Positions 25,051 through 34,103 are shown, counted from the first letter of the stretch. The stretch is 64,000 bases of DNA from Brevundimonas naejangsanensis (GCF_003627995.1 NZ_CP032707.1:1540501-1604500); one strand, 5' to 3'. A program made the numbers and translations. The notes: a model not told the origin generated them from the sequence alone.

Positions 25051-26619
25051 ATGGCGCGCATCCGTCATGACGGGCCGCTGATTATCGGCGGCGGGCTGGC
25101 GGGACTGTCGGCGGCGCTGGAGGCGGCGGACGCCCTGGGCCCGAACGGCCAGGTGCTGGTGGTCACGCCCGAGCCCCTGCTGAACGCCTGCGCCTCGGCC
25201 TGGGCGCAGGGCGGGATGGCGGCGGCCCTGTCGCCGACCGACAGCGCGGCGCTTCATGCGAAGGACACCGAGGGCGCGGGCGCGGGGCTGGTCGAGCCGG
25301 TCGCGGCGCGCGCCCTGACGATACGCGGCCGCGAGACGGTCGAGTGGCTTGCGGCGCTGGGCGCGCCCTTCGACCGCGAGGCCGACGGCGGCTTCTCCGT
25401 CAGCCTGGAGGCGGCGCACAGCCTGCCGCGCGTGGCGCGGGTCGGCGGCGACGGCGCCGGGCGGGCCATCCTGTCGGCCGTGGTCGCCGCCGCGCGGGCG
25501 GTGAAGGCGATCACCATCTGGGAGGACGGGCGGCTGCGCGGCCTGATCCGCGACGTCGACGGCCGGGTGCGCGGCGCGGTGATCGAGCGGCGCGGCGGCC
25601 GATTGGACGAAGTCTTCGCCCCGGCCGTGGTGCTGGCCACCGGCGGTATCGGCGGCCTGTTCGAGGTGACGACCAACCCCTCCGCCCTGCGCGGCGAGGG
25701 GCTGGCCCTGGCGTATCAGGCGGGAGCCGAGATTCTGGACCCCGAGTTCGTGCAGTTCCACCCGACGGCCATCGACGTGGGATTGGACCCGGCGCCGCTG
25801 GCGACCGAGGCGCTGCGCGGCGAGGGGGCGCGGCTGGTCGACGGCAGCGGGGCCTTCCTGCTGGGCGAACATGCCGGCGCCGACCTGGCGCCCCGGGACA
25901 TCGTGGCGCGCGCGGTGCACGCGGCGCGCATCGAGGGGCGCGGCGCCTTCCTGGACGCGACGAAGGCGGTGGGCGAGGCCTTTCCGCATGAGTTCCCGGC
26001 CGTCTTCGCCGCCTGCATGCGCGCGGGGCTGGACCCGCGCGTCAGCCCCATCCCGGTGGCGGCGGCGGCCCACTATCACATGGGCGGGATCGTCGCCGAC
26101 GACGAGGGACGCACGACCGTCCCCGGCCTTTTTGCGATCGGCGAATGCGCGGCGACGGGTGTGCATGGGGCCAACCGGCTGGCGTCCAACTCCCTGCTGG
26201 AGGCGGGCGCCTTCGGGCGACGCGCGGGCCGGGCGGCGGCGGCCGAGGTCCAGCCCGAGCGGCGGCCGCTGGCGGCGGCGCAGGCGATGACGGATCTGCC
26301 GCCCGAGGCGCTGGCGGCCTTGCGCGCCGCCATGACGCGCTATGCGGGCGTGGTGCGGGACGAGGCGGGGCTGACGGCGCTGCTGGCCCTGATCGACGAC
26401 CTGGCGAAGGCCCACCCGACGGCGGCGTGCCTGACGGCGGCGCGTCTGGTCGCGGAGGGGGCGCTGAACCGGCGCGAGAGCCGGGGCGGCCATTATCGCC
26501 GGGACTTCCCCGGCAGCCTGCCGCAGGCGGTGCATACGCGGATGCGCCGGGCGCCCGAGGCCGTGCGTGACGAAAAGGTCGAGGCGGCGACGCTCGCCGT
26601 CTTGGCCGCCGTGATCTGA
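25051..26619 (+). CDS. nadB: L-aspartate oxidase
   Basis: NadB oxidises L-aspartate to iminoaspartate for NadA, using FAD. The 522-residue protein begins with the FAD dinucleotide-binding motif (LIIGGGLAGLSAAL), has the flavin-contacting CASAWAQGGMAAAL segment, the catalytic FHPTAI and HYHMGGI regions and the closing GECAATGVHGANRLASNSLLEA. It starts five bases after the M50 stop and is followed directly by nadC. Confidence 0.97.
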   Translation: MARIRHDGPLIIGGGLAGLSAALEAADALGPNGQVLVVTPEPLLNACASAWAQGGMAAALSPTDSAALHAKDTEGAGAGLVEPVAARALTIRGRETVEWLAALGAPFDREADGGFSVSLEAAHSLPRVARVGGDGAGRAILSAVVAAARAVKAITIWEDGRLRGLIRDVDGRVRGAVIERRGGRLDEVFAPAVVLATGGIGGLFEVTTNPSALRGEGLALAYQAGAEILDPEFVQFHPTAIDVGLDPAPLATEALRGEGARLVDGSGAFLLGEHAGADLAPRDIVARAVHAARIEGRGAFLDATKAVGEAFPHEFPAVFAACMRAGLDPRVSPIPVAAAAHYHMGGIVADDEGRTTVPGLFAIGECAATGVHGANRLASNSLLEAGAFGRRAGRAAAAEVQPERRPLAAAQAMTDLPPEALAALRAAMTRYAGVVRDEAGLTALLALIDDLAKAHPTAACLTAARLVAEGALNRRESRGGHYRRDFPGSLPQAVHTRMRRAPEAVRDEKVEAATLAVLAAVI

Positions 26620-27495
26620 ATGACGAAGGACTCTCCCGTGACCCGAACCCTGCCGGACCTGCTGATCGAGCCCGTGGTGCGCCTGGCCCTGGCCGAGGAC
26701 CTGGGGCGCACGGGCGACGTAACGGCGCAGGCCTGCATCCCCGAGGACGCCCGCTTCAGCGCCGTCTTTTCGGCGCGTCAGGCCGGGGTGATGGCGGGCG
26801 GAGCGGTGGTCAGGATCGCCGTCCACGCGCTCGACCCCCAGGCGACGGTGACGATCAAGGTCGCCGACGGCGAGGCCTTCGAGGCCGGGACAGTGCTGGT
26901 CGCGGTCGAGGCGAACGCCCGCGCCCTGCTGGCGGCCGAGCGGACGGCGCTGAACCTGCTGGGCCGGATGTGCGGCATCGCCACCCTGACGCGGACCTAT
27001 GTGCAGGCGGTGGCGGGGACCAAGGCGCGCATCGCCGACACCCGCAAGACGACGCCGGGCCTGCGCGCGCTGGAGAAGCACGCGGTGGCCTGCGGCGGCG
27101 GGCTGAACCATCGCTTCGGCCTGGATGACGCCATCCTGATCAAGGACAACCACGTCGCCGTCTGCGGCGGCGCGGGCGAGGCGGTGCGCCGCGCCAAAGC
27201 CTTCGCCCCGCACCTGATGAAGGTCGAGGTCGAGGTCGACGGCCTGGATCAGCTGGACGAGGTGCTGCCCGAGCGGCCCGACGTGATCATGCTGGACAAT
27301 TTCAGCCTGGACGACATGGCCGAGGCGGTGCGCCGCGTGCGCGCGGGCGCCTTCGGGCCGGTGGTGCTGGAGGCGTCGGGCGGGGTGAACCTGACGACCG
27401 TGGCGGGCATCGCCGCGACGGGGGTGGACGTCATCTCCGTGGGCGCCCTGACCCATTCGGTCACCCAGCTGGACATCGGTCTGGACGACCGCTGA
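26620..27495 (+). CDS. nadC: nicotinate-nucleotide diphosphorylase (carboxylating)
   Basis: NadC converts quinolinate and PRPP to nicotinate mononucleotide. The 291-residue protein has the NadC N-terminal (LALAEDLGRTGDVTA) and barrel signatures (NLLGRMCGIAT, ADTRKTTPGLRALEKHAV, LIKDNHV, EVEVD, MLDNFS, EASGG). The ATG abuts the nadB stop. A GTG at 26638 has a better AAGGA at proper spacing and may be the true start. Confidence 0.97.
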   Translation: MTKDSPVTRTLPDLLIEPVVRLALAEDLGRTGDVTAQACIPEDARFSAVFSARQAGVMAGGAVVRIAVHALDPQATVTIKVADGEAFEAGTVLVAVEANARALLAAERTALNLLGRMCGIATLTRTYVQAVAGTKARIADTRKTTPGLRALEKHAVACGGGLNHRFGLDDAILIKDNHVAVCGGAGEAVRRAKAFAPHLMKVEVEVDGLDQLDEVLPERPDVIMLDNFSLDDMAEAVRRVRAGAFGPVVLEASGGVNLTTVAGIAATGVDVISVGALTHSVTQLDIGLDDR

Positions 27496-27569
27496 TCGGA
27501 AAATCAGGGGAACGCGGCGGCCGGCGGGCCGTTTCCTTGACGCGGGGGCCGGCGTGAAAGGATCACCCC

Positions 27570-27785
27570 ATGAGCAAGGCGCCTCATGTGCCCAAGGAGC
27601 AGCGCAGCTTCGCCGATCACGGCGCGCGCTCGATCAAGGAGGCGGGCGCCGCCGACCGGCGCGACGCGGCCGACGGGACGCAGTCCGGCCAGCCCGGCGA
27701 CGCGGACGTCAACCTGAGCCAGCAGGGCCGCTACGGCAATCTGAAGCAGAACCTCACCACCCACTGGAAGACCCAGGACCGGTGA
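27570..27785 (+). CDS. small hydrophilic hypothetical protein
   Basis: The 71-residue product has AAAGGA eight bases before the ATG. It is charged, Gly/Asp/Gln-rich and predicted mostly disordered (AADRRDAADGTQSGQPGDADVNLSQQGRYGN), ending with NLKQNLTTHWKTQDR. I recall similar short proteins in Caulobacterales, without known function. Confidence 0.65.
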   Translation: MSKAPHVPKEQRSFADHGARSIKEAGAADRRDAADGTQSGQPGDADVNLSQQGRYGNLKQNLTTHWKTQDR

Positions 27786-27811
27786 GGATTAGGCTCAGTC
27801 GTCGGTGATTA

Positions 27812-28855
27812 TCAGGCCCCGGCGCCCATGACGGGGGCGGTCCCGTCGGCGGCGCGGGTCTCGGCCTTGCCCGAGGTCAGGGCCTCGCGCGCCAGCACGG
27901 CCGTATAGGCCACGGCGCCCGAGGCGTTGCGGGCCGTCTCGACCGGATCGAGGCTGGCCTGGATCAGGCGCGGCGTCTCGACGGCGCTGGAGGGACGCGG
28001 GTTGTAGGCGAAGGCCTGGTTCGACCCCGAGCGGCCGCCGAAGCGGTAGAACAGGTGATCGCCGACCTGGCTGACGCGGATCAGGCTGTTGCGCCACGAG
28101 GGGGCCACCCCGGTGGTGTGGAAGTGGGTGGCGTTGCCGACCGGCGCGAAGACCTGGCCCGACAGGGCCTTGGTCGCCACGTCGCGGGCCCGGTTCCACG
28201 AGGCGCGGTTGACGGCGCCGCGCATGGCCCCGTTGCAGGTGAAGCTGAACTGGCAGCCGGTCTTGCGGTTGGCGCCCTGGAAGACGACGCCGCAGACGGT
28301 GTTGGGGAAGGACGGGTGGCGGGCGCGGTTCAGCACCACCTGGGCCACGGCCTTCATGCCGTCGCGGCCTTCGCCGCGCGCTTCGTAATAGACCGCCTGG
28401 GTCAGGCATTCGAGGTCGCGCGACTGGTCCAGGGCGCTGTCGAAGCGGAAGGGGCGGGCGGCCGTCACCTTGGTCAGGCCGTTGCGACGCAGGCCGTCCT
28501 GGCCCTGAAGCTGGTCGAGGCGGGCGGTCAGCAGCTCCGCCTGGCGGTCGCGCTGGGCCGAGCCGGCGACGGAATAGGGATCATGGCGCTGGGCGATGGC
28601 CAGGGCGCTGGCGTCCAGGCCGCCGGCGGCGGCGGCGAACGCTTCCTGGGTATAGCCCTCGGCGCCGGCGCCCTGCAGGCGCTCGGCCTGGGCGCGAACG
28701 GTCGAGGCCTGGGCGGCGAGGCCGCCCAGATAGGCCCCTCCGACTGCGAGTCCGACGACGCCGCCGAAGGCCGCCGCAGCCGTCGAGGGGCGCAGGCGGA
28801 AGGAACGGGCGGCGTGCATCAGCGCACGCGTCTGCGAGGAGAAAGACAAAGGCAC
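27812..28855 (-). CDS. SleB family cell wall hydrolase
   Basis: The protein (347 residues from a GTG; an ATG at 28819 gives 335) has an N-terminal membrane anchor (STAAAAFGGVVGLAVGGAYLGGLAA) and a C-terminal SleB/hydrolase_2 domain: CLTQAVYYEARGEGRDGMKAVAQVVLNR with the catalytic Glu, then VCGVVFQG, GCQFSFTCNG and the ATHFHT region. It probably cleaves peptidoglycan in the periplasm. A paralogue lies 2 kb away on the other strand. Confidence 0.9.
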   Translation of the reverse strand: MPLSFSSQTRALMHAARSFRLRPSTAAAAFGGVVGLAVGGAYLGGLAAQASTVRAQAERLQGAGAEGYTQEAFAAAAGGLDASALAIAQRHDPYSVAGSAQRDRQAELLTARLDQLQGQDGLRRNGLTKVTAARPFRFDSALDQSRDLECLTQAVYYEARGEGRDGMKAVAQVVLNRARHPSFPNTVCGVVFQGANRKTGCQFSFTCNGAMRGAVNRASWNRARDVATKALSGQVFAPVGNATHFHTTGVAPSWRNSLIRVSQVGDHLFYRFGGRSGSNQAFAYNPRPSSAVETPRLIQASLDPVETARNASGAVAYTAVLAREALTSGKAETRAADGTAPVMGAGA

Positions 28856-29271
28856 GGTCCTGTACAGCAGGGCGAGAATGCCGCCCCTTGAGACGCCGGG
28901 CCCCGCAACAAATACGCGTCGCGTCGAAGGGGCCGGGCGGAAGGCCGACTGAAGCCAGCCCTTGAAGGCGGGCCTTTATCCATCCGTTTATGGCTCCAAT
29001 GTGTCCGATTCGCTAGAATCCCAATTTCTGCAGCAGTCTGGATTTTGTCGCGAGTTATTACAGGCCGATATTTATGATGTGTCGGGAAAGTGGCTCAGTT
29101 GTGCTTGCGATTGCTGTATTTCTATGTTGAATGGTGATTTAGGCTCTATGATCGCCGACGTGGTTAAACTATTCGGGCCTGCTGCTTGTCTTGAGTGGCG
29201 CCATTGCGCCCAAGATGGGAACGAACCGCCGATTCCAGCGTTGCAAGCTGTGCTATTTCAAGGAGTTGCTT
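28856..29271. other. intergenic region with an AT-rich island
   Basis: About 415 bp. From about 28965 to 29180 the G+C falls far below that of the flanks. A 131-codon frame from 28962 crosses it, but its translation has no family signal and runs out of phase through the following lipoprotein gene. GATTC-GCTA-GAATC at 29007-29020 places two CcrM (GANTC) methylation sites in a small dyad. Possible promoter region for the lipoprotein gene, or imported DNA. Confidence 0.5.
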
Positions 29272-29469
29272 ATGTCCCGTCTCGCCTCTCGCCTGCCCGT
29301 CCTCATGCTTGCGGCGGGCGGCGTCCTCGCCCTGTCGGCGTGCGGCCACACCATTGAACAGAAGGCCGCGACCGGCGCCGTGGCCGGCGCCGTGGTGGCC
29401 GGTCCGATCGGCGCGGCCGTCGGCGGCGCCGCGGGGGCGGCGGTCGGCCACGCCCAGAAGCCGCACTGA
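29272..29469 (+). CDS. small glycine-zipper lipoprotein
   Basis: AAGGAGTTGCTT precedes the ATG. The 65-residue product has a lipoprotein signal peptide with lipobox LSAC (Cys24), then a glycine-zipper segment (ATGAVAGAVVAGPIGAAVGGAAGAAVG) of the kind found in small outer membrane or envelope proteins related to OsmB/YMGG families. It is likely attached to a periplasmic membrane face. Confidence 0.8.
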   Translation: MSRLASRLPVLMLAAGGVLALSACGHTIEQKAATGAVAGAVVAGPIGAAVGGAAGAAVGHAQKPH

Positions 29470-29701
29470 GTTCAGACGCCTGGGTCTGATCGCCTGACCG
29501 CCCTGGAGGCGGCGACTGGCCAACCGCGTCCGACGAGCATCATTTCGTCGAATTCAGCCTGTATGAACGGGCTTCGCTTGCTTTCGCCCCGAAATTCGGC
29601 TTTGGCAGCGCGCCGGGTCGTCTGCGTTCCGCACGCCCGGCAGCCGCCATTCCCGGCGGGCTTCCCTGTTTCAATCCCTTAAAGGACACCCGCCTCTCAG
29701 C

Positions 29702-30064
29702 ATGCGCGACCTCAAGAACACCGGCTTCAACGACCGCCTGTCCGCCCAGAAGAACGCCAAACAAGCCCTGCTGGCCCGGTTCAAGCCGAAGCCGGCGGTC
29801 CAGGACCCCGAGTTCGAGAAGCTGGCCGCGAAGCGCGCCGCCGAGAAGGAGGCGATCCGCCAGCAGCACGAACTGGCCAAGGCCGAGCTCCGCCGCGAGC
29901 GGGCTGAGAAGGACGCCGCCCGCCTGGCCGCCGAGATGGCCGCCCAGGAAGAGGTCGACGCCGCCAAGCGCGCCGCCCGCAAGGAGCGCAAGCAGCTGAC
30001 CAAGGAAGAGCAGAAGGCCGCGCGCGACGCCCGCTACGCCGCGCGCAAGGCGCGCCAGCGCTAA
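29702..30064 (+). CDS. DUF6481-like charged helical protein
   Basis: The 120-residue product starts MRDLKNTGFNDRLSAQKNAKQALLARFK and continues as a long Ala/Lys/Glu/Arg helix (AAEKEAIRQQHELAKAELRRERAEKDAARL...), predicted coiled coil and strongly basic. This matches the DUF6481 pattern as I remember it. Function is unknown. RNA association is a guess from charge. Confidence 0.75.
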   Translation: MRDLKNTGFNDRLSAQKNAKQALLARFKPKPAVQDPEFEKLAAKRAAEKEAIRQQHELAKAELRRERAEKDAARLAAEMAAQEEVDAAKRAARKERKQLTKEEQKAARDARYAARKARQR

Positions 30065-30074
30065 GACGCTGCGT

Positions 30075-30222
30075 CCTTCTCCCCTCGCGGGAAAAGGTGG
30101 CCGAGCGGAGCGAGGTCGGATGAGGGGTTGCTGGACGCCAGCTTCCCCCCTTCGTCAGACTTCGGAGAAAACCCCTCATCCGTCGGCCTGCGGCCGCCAC
30201 CTTCTCCCGCAAGGGGAGAAGG
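30075..30222. repeat. ~145-bp inverted-repeat element, copy 6
   Basis: Arms CCTTCTCCC-CTCGC-GGGAAAAGG (one change) and the inverse, with inner GGATGAGGGG/CCCCTCATCC. It lies 10 bases after the DUF6481-like gene, where it could serve as terminator, and before the Dps gene. Confidence 0.9.
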
Positions 30223-30361
30223 ACCGCTGGCGCAACGCCGGTGAGGCTCGAGCGTTACGGCAGCGAAGATTCCGGCGACAGGTCGCCGCCCGGCTCTTGG
30301 ATGTCGGGCGGAAAGACCTAACTGCAAGGCTGGACCTTCGCCACACGCAACAGGAGCAGCC

Positions 30362-30841
30362 ATGACCGCCGCCATCGACACCGGCCTGAAAGCCAAGGAG
30401 CGCGAGACCGTCGCGCGCGAACTGTCCAAGGTCCTGGCTGACAGCTTCGCCGTCTATCAGAAGACGCACGGCTATCACTGGAACGTGCGGGGGCCGGAGT
30501 TCTTCAGCCTGCACAAGCTGCTGGAACAACAGTACAATGACATCTGGGCCGCCTTGGACGACATCGCCGAGCGCATCCGCGCCCTGGGCGAGCTGGCCCC
30601 GCAGAGCGCCTCAGCCTTCGCCAACCTGACCTCGATCAAGGACGGCGATCCCGAGAAGGAGGCGTCCGAGATGCTCAAGGAGCTGATCCAGGATCATGGC
30701 GTGCTGATCGCCACGGCCCGCGCCGCCCTCGACGCCGCCGACGAAGCGGGCGACGAGGCCTCGGTCGACCTGATGACCGTGCGTCTGGCCGCCCATGAAA
30801 AGGCCGCCTGGATGCTGCGCTCCAGCCTGGGCCAGCGCTGA
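30362..30841 (+). CDS. dps: Dps family DNA-binding ferritin
   Basis: The 159-residue protein has the Dps dinuclear iron site: H39 (THGYHW), H51 (SLHKLLEQQYND) with E55 in the usual Asp position, D66 and E70 (ALDDIAERI). It oxidises iron with peroxide and stores it in a dodecamer, protecting DNA. The N-terminus is short with few Lys residues, so direct DNA binding is uncertain. ACAGGAGCAGCC precedes the ATG. No obvious OxyR site is seen. Confidence 0.93.
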   Translation: MTAAIDTGLKAKERETVARELSKVLADSFAVYQKTHGYHWNVRGPEFFSLHKLLEQQYNDIWAALDDIAERIRALGELAPQSASAFANLTSIKDGDPEKEASEMLKELIQDHGVLIATARAALDAADEAGDEASVDLMTVRLAAHEKAAWMLRSSLGQR

Positions 30842-30993
30842 GCCTGAGCCTGGCGTGACGAGGAGGGTCGCGATTCTCCTCACGGAACGTTAATATCGCC
30901 GTCCGAAAAGCGCCGGATTGAGCCGCCAGTAGCGTTTGCTTCGTCTCCGGCGCCGATGCGGGCGCCGCCCGACCGACCCCTCACGTGGAGCCC

Positions 30994-32190
30994 ATGCCGC
31001 ACCGCCGCCTGCCGCCGCTGAGGATCACCGGACGCCGCGCCCTGGCCGCGGCGCCCGCGGCCCTGGCCGTGACCCTGGCGGCGATGGGGGTGGCCATGTC
31101 GGCCAGCTCCTCGCCCCGCCCCGACATCGACCGTACGGTCGAGGCGGTGGCTCGCACGACCGGCGGCGACCTGGGGCCGCAGGGCATGGCGGCCGTCATG
31201 GCGCGTCTGGACGCGGCCCAGCTGGCCACGGCGCGACGGCATGACCCGGCGCTGAACCTGCCCGAACTCTATGGGCTGACGCCCGGCTGGGAGAGCCTGA
31301 CGCTCGGCGGCAAGCCCAGCCTGGACCAGGGCGCCAGCGGCCTTGCGGCCCAGCTACTGAACGCCGCCATGCCCGTGGCCTTGGGGGCCCTGCGCCCGGC
31401 CCAGCCCTATGTCTTTCGGCCAGCCAGCGCGGCGGACCGCCAGCGCGCCCTGCGCTGCCTGACCCAGGCCGTCTATTACGAGGCCGCCCTGGAGCCCGAC
31501 GAGGGCCAGGCGGGCGTGGCTCAGGTGGTGCTGAACCGGGTGCGCGATCCCAACTATCCCGACAGCGTCTGCGGCGTCGTCTATCAGGGCGCCGAGCGGA
31601 CCACGGGCTGCCAGTTCAGCTTCACCTGCGACGGCTCCCTGGCGCGCGGCCCGGTGCGCTGGGCCTGGGAGCGGGCCGAGCGGGCCGCAGCGCGGGCGCT
31701 GAACGGCCATGTGGCGACGCGCGTGGGCACGGCCACCCACTATCACGCCGACTACGTCCATCCCTGGTGGTCGCCGACCCTGGCCAAGATCACCCAGGTG
31801 GGGGCGCATATCTTCTATCGCTGGAAGGGCGCGGCCGGAGAGACCGCCGCCTTCGTCGACCGCCCCTCGGGCCATGAGCCGTCCATTGACGAGGCGCGCT
31901 TCGCCAGGCCCCGGGTCCTATTGGCCACCGTCGCCGACAGCGTCGAGGAGGCCCTGGCCGGCGCCGCGCCGAACCAACTGCGCACCGTCGAGATCAACGG
32001 CCAGACCCGCGTCGTCGGCATCGCCAGCCTGGGCGGCCGCCGTCAGGCCGACAAGGAAGAGATCGCCGCCATCAACGAACGGCTGAAGGCCTATGAGGCG
32101 ACGTCCACGCCGACCGCCGCCGTGACCGCCCCGCCCCCCGCCGGGGTGACGCCGATGGCCGTCGAAGAGGTTGGCAAGCCGCAGGGATGA
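30994..32190 (+). CDS. SleB family cell wall hydrolase (second copy)
   Basis: The 398-residue protein has an N-terminal hydrophobic signal/anchor (AAAPAALAVTLAAMGVAMSA), a linker and a SleB/hydrolase_2 domain: CLTQAVYYEAALEPDEGQAGVAQVVLNR, VCGVVYQG, GCQFSFTCDG and the THYHADYV region. The C-terminus adds about 100 residues absent from a minimal SleB domain. It is paralogous to the gene at 27812. GGAG precedes the ATG at 30994. A GTG three codons upstream is possible. Confidence 0.9.
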   Translation: MPHRRLPPLRITGRRALAAAPAALAVTLAAMGVAMSASSSPRPDIDRTVEAVARTTGGDLGPQGMAAVMARLDAAQLATARRHDPALNLPELYGLTPGWESLTLGGKPSLDQGASGLAAQLLNAAMPVALGALRPAQPYVFRPASAADRQRALRCLTQAVYYEAALEPDEGQAGVAQVVLNRVRDPNYPDSVCGVVYQGAERTTGCQFSFTCDGSLARGPVRWAWERAERAAARALNGHVATRVGTATHYHADYVHPWWSPTLAKITQVGAHIFYRWKGAAGETAAFVDRPSGHEPSIDEARFARPRVLLATVADSVEEALAGAAPNQLRTVEINGQTRVVGIASLGGRRQADKEEIAAINERLKAYEATSTPTAAVTAPPPAGVTPMAVEEVGKPQG

Positions 32191-32292
32191 TCTGGCGGAC
32201 GCCCGCGCGACGGCGCGCTCGGGCCGGGGAGCAGCCCGTTTGAACGTCTGCTAAGGGTGGTTAGCGGAAACCTTAGAGGTTAGAGGTAGGCC

Positions 32293-32556
32293 ATGAGAAG
32301 AACGGTTGCTTCCGGTTCCTGGCTCTATAACGGAAACGTCCGACGGCCCGTTGAAATCACCGCCAAGCCGGTCGGCGAAGCGTCCGCGCGATACGATGAT
32401 GAGGAACGTCTCGTTCAAAGCAGGCCGATCCCGCAAACACCTGACGGCTATCTCTACGAGGTTGGAGCAACGACGGGTGGCGAGTTTGCATCGCTAGCCG
32501 AAGCAAAAGCTTGGGCAGATGCACAGCCTTGGGGCCCGGTGGAGTGGGAAGAGTAG
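32293..32556 (+). CDS. hypothetical protein
   Basis: The 87-residue product follows AGAGGTAGG. It reads as a small alpha/beta domain (SGSWLYNGNVRRPVEITAK, DGYLYEVGATTGGEFASLAEAKAWADAQPWGPVEWEE) with a lower G+C than its neighbours. No family recognised. Confidence 0.65.
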   Translation: MRRTVASGSWLYNGNVRRPVEITAKPVGEASARYDDEERLVQSRPIPQTPDGYLYEVGATTGGEFASLAEAKAWADAQPWGPVEWEE

Positions 32557-32694
32557 CTAGGAAGGGCTGCTTTGGGTCGATTTGCGACATAGGCATCTGG
32601 CCCGAAGCCGGACCTTGGCCAGAAGGCCTGAAGCGGACGCCCCCAACTTCAGCTAGGGGTGGCAAGCGGACATCCTGATGTGCATTCTGCTGAT

Positions 32695-33015
32695 ATGAGC
32701 AAACCGCTTCGCATCATGCACCGCGACAGTTCTGGCGCGATCAATCTCCCCGACCATGACGCCGGAGATGATCTAGACGGTGTCGAGAGGGCGTTGCTGG
32801 AGTTTGGAGCCGAGAAACTCCAAACTGTAGGAAATCCGCTAGAGGAAATGAGACTATATCGACTTGGGCCGATTGATATCGCGCTGACTTGGGACGGCTT
32901 CACGGCCGACTTGCAGGTCGTTGGTGAAGGTGACCTGCAAGCCCTTTTCGCCGCAATGTCCGCATCCCACCTTTTTGAGGTCTATCAAACTGCGGGGCAG
33001 CCCAAAGTCCGTTGA
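32695..33015 (+). CDS. hypothetical protein
   Basis: The 106-residue product from the ATG at 32695 (MSKPLRIMHRDSSGAINLPDHDAGDD...) contains LRLYRLGPIDIALTWDGF-like beta sequence and a C-terminal helix (EGDLQALFAAMSASHLFEVYQ). A GTG at 32659 would add 12 residues. It has no strong ribosome binding site at either start and has lower G+C. It may form a pair with the gene upstream, given the matching composition. Confidence 0.55.
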   Translation: MSKPLRIMHRDSSGAINLPDHDAGDDLDGVERALLEFGAEKLQTVGNPLEEMRLYRLGPIDIALTWDGFTADLQVVGEGDLQALFAAMSASHLFEVYQTAGQPKVR

Positions 33016-33095
33016 GGGTCGAAAGCAGTCATGGCCGACGGCGCCGAAAGCGGGCGTTGGCGTCCACGCCCGAGAACGGACCCCCTGACCAGCGC

Positions 33096-34103
33096 TCACC
33101 AAGCGCCGATCTTCTCGGCTTCCTTGTGGCTGATGGGGTGGTGGGCGGCCTTGTGGTCTTCCTCGGCGAGGAAGCGGGCGGCCTCAAGCGCGGCCATGCA
33201 GCCCATGCCGGCGGCGGTGACGGCCTGGCGATAGACGTCGTCGGTCACGTCGCCGGCGGCGAAGACGCCCTCGATGGCGGTCGAGGCCGTGCCCGGCTTG
33301 ACGCGCAGATAGCCGCCGGAGTTGACCTCCAGCTGGCCCTTGAACAGCTCGGACGAGGGGGCGTGGCCGATGGCGATGAAGACGCCGTCGGCGGGGATTT
33401 CGGTCAGGTCGCCGGTCTTGACGTTCTTGAGGCGCACCCCGGTGACGTGGGAGGCGCCGGCCTCGCTGACGCCCAGGATCTCGTCGACGGCGGAATCCCA
33501 CACCACCTTGATCTTGGGGTGGGCGAACAGGCGGTCCTGCAGGATCTTCTCGGCGCGGAACTCGTCGCGGCGGTGAACGACGGTCACGGTCTCGGCGAAG
33601 TTGGTCAGGAACAGGGCCTCCTCGACGGCGGTGTTGCCGCCGCCGACGACCACGACCTGCTTGCCGCGGTAGAAGAAGCCGTCGCAGGTGGCGCAGGCCG
33701 AGACGCCGAAGCCCTGGTATTTCTGCTCGCTCTCCAGGCCCAGCCACTTGGCCTGGGCCCCGGTGGAGATGATGACCGTCTCGGCCAGCAGCTCGGTCCC
33801 CGAATCCAGCGTCAGGCGGAAGGGGCGCTGCGACAGGTCGGCCTTGACGACGATGTCGTGCAGGACCTCGGTCCCGACGTGCATGGCCTGGGCCTGCATC
33901 TGCTCCATCAGCCAGGGACCTTGGATGGTCTCGGCGAAGCCGGGATAGTTCTCGACATCGGTGGTGATGGTCAGCTGGCCGCCGGGCTGCAGGCCGGCGA
34001 TCATCACCGGGTTCAGAGACGCGCGGGCGGCGTAGATGGCGGCGGTCCAGCCGGCGGGGCCGGACCCGATGATGGCGACGCGGACAGTGCGAGGAGTGGT
34101 CAT
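33096..34103 (-). CDS. trxB: thioredoxin-disulfide reductase
   Basis: TrxB transfers electrons from NADPH to thioredoxin. The 335-residue protein has the FAD motif IIGSGPAGWTAAIYAAR at the N-terminus, the redox CATC in ACATCDGFFYRG, the NADPH motif VVVVGGGNTAVEEAL and the C-terminal GVFAAGDVTDDVYRQAVTAAGMGCMAA. A frame extension of 40 codons upstream exists, but the ATG at 34103 matches the family length and N-terminus. Confidence 0.97.
   Translation of the reverse strand: MTTPRTVRVAIIGSGPAGWTAAIYAARASLNPVMIAGLQPGGQLTITTDVENYPGFAETIQGPWLMEQMQAQAMHVGTEVLHDIVVKADLSQRPFRLTLDSGTELLAETVIISTGAQAKWLGLESEQKYQGFGVSACATCDGFFYRGKQVVVVGGGNTAVEEALFLTNFAETVTVVHRRDEFRAEKILQDRLFAHPKIKVVWDSAVDEILGVSEAGASHVTGVRLKNVKTGDLTEIPADGVFIAIGHAPSSELFKGQLEVNSGGYLRVKPGTASTAIEGVFAAGDVTDDVYRQAVTAAGMGCMAALEAARFLAEEDHKAAHHPISHKEAEKIGAW

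Noticed and set aside
28962-29357. 131-codon open frame crossing the AT-rich island
   Set aside because: It runs out of phase through the lipoprotein gene, has no ribosome binding site and no recognisable protein pattern.
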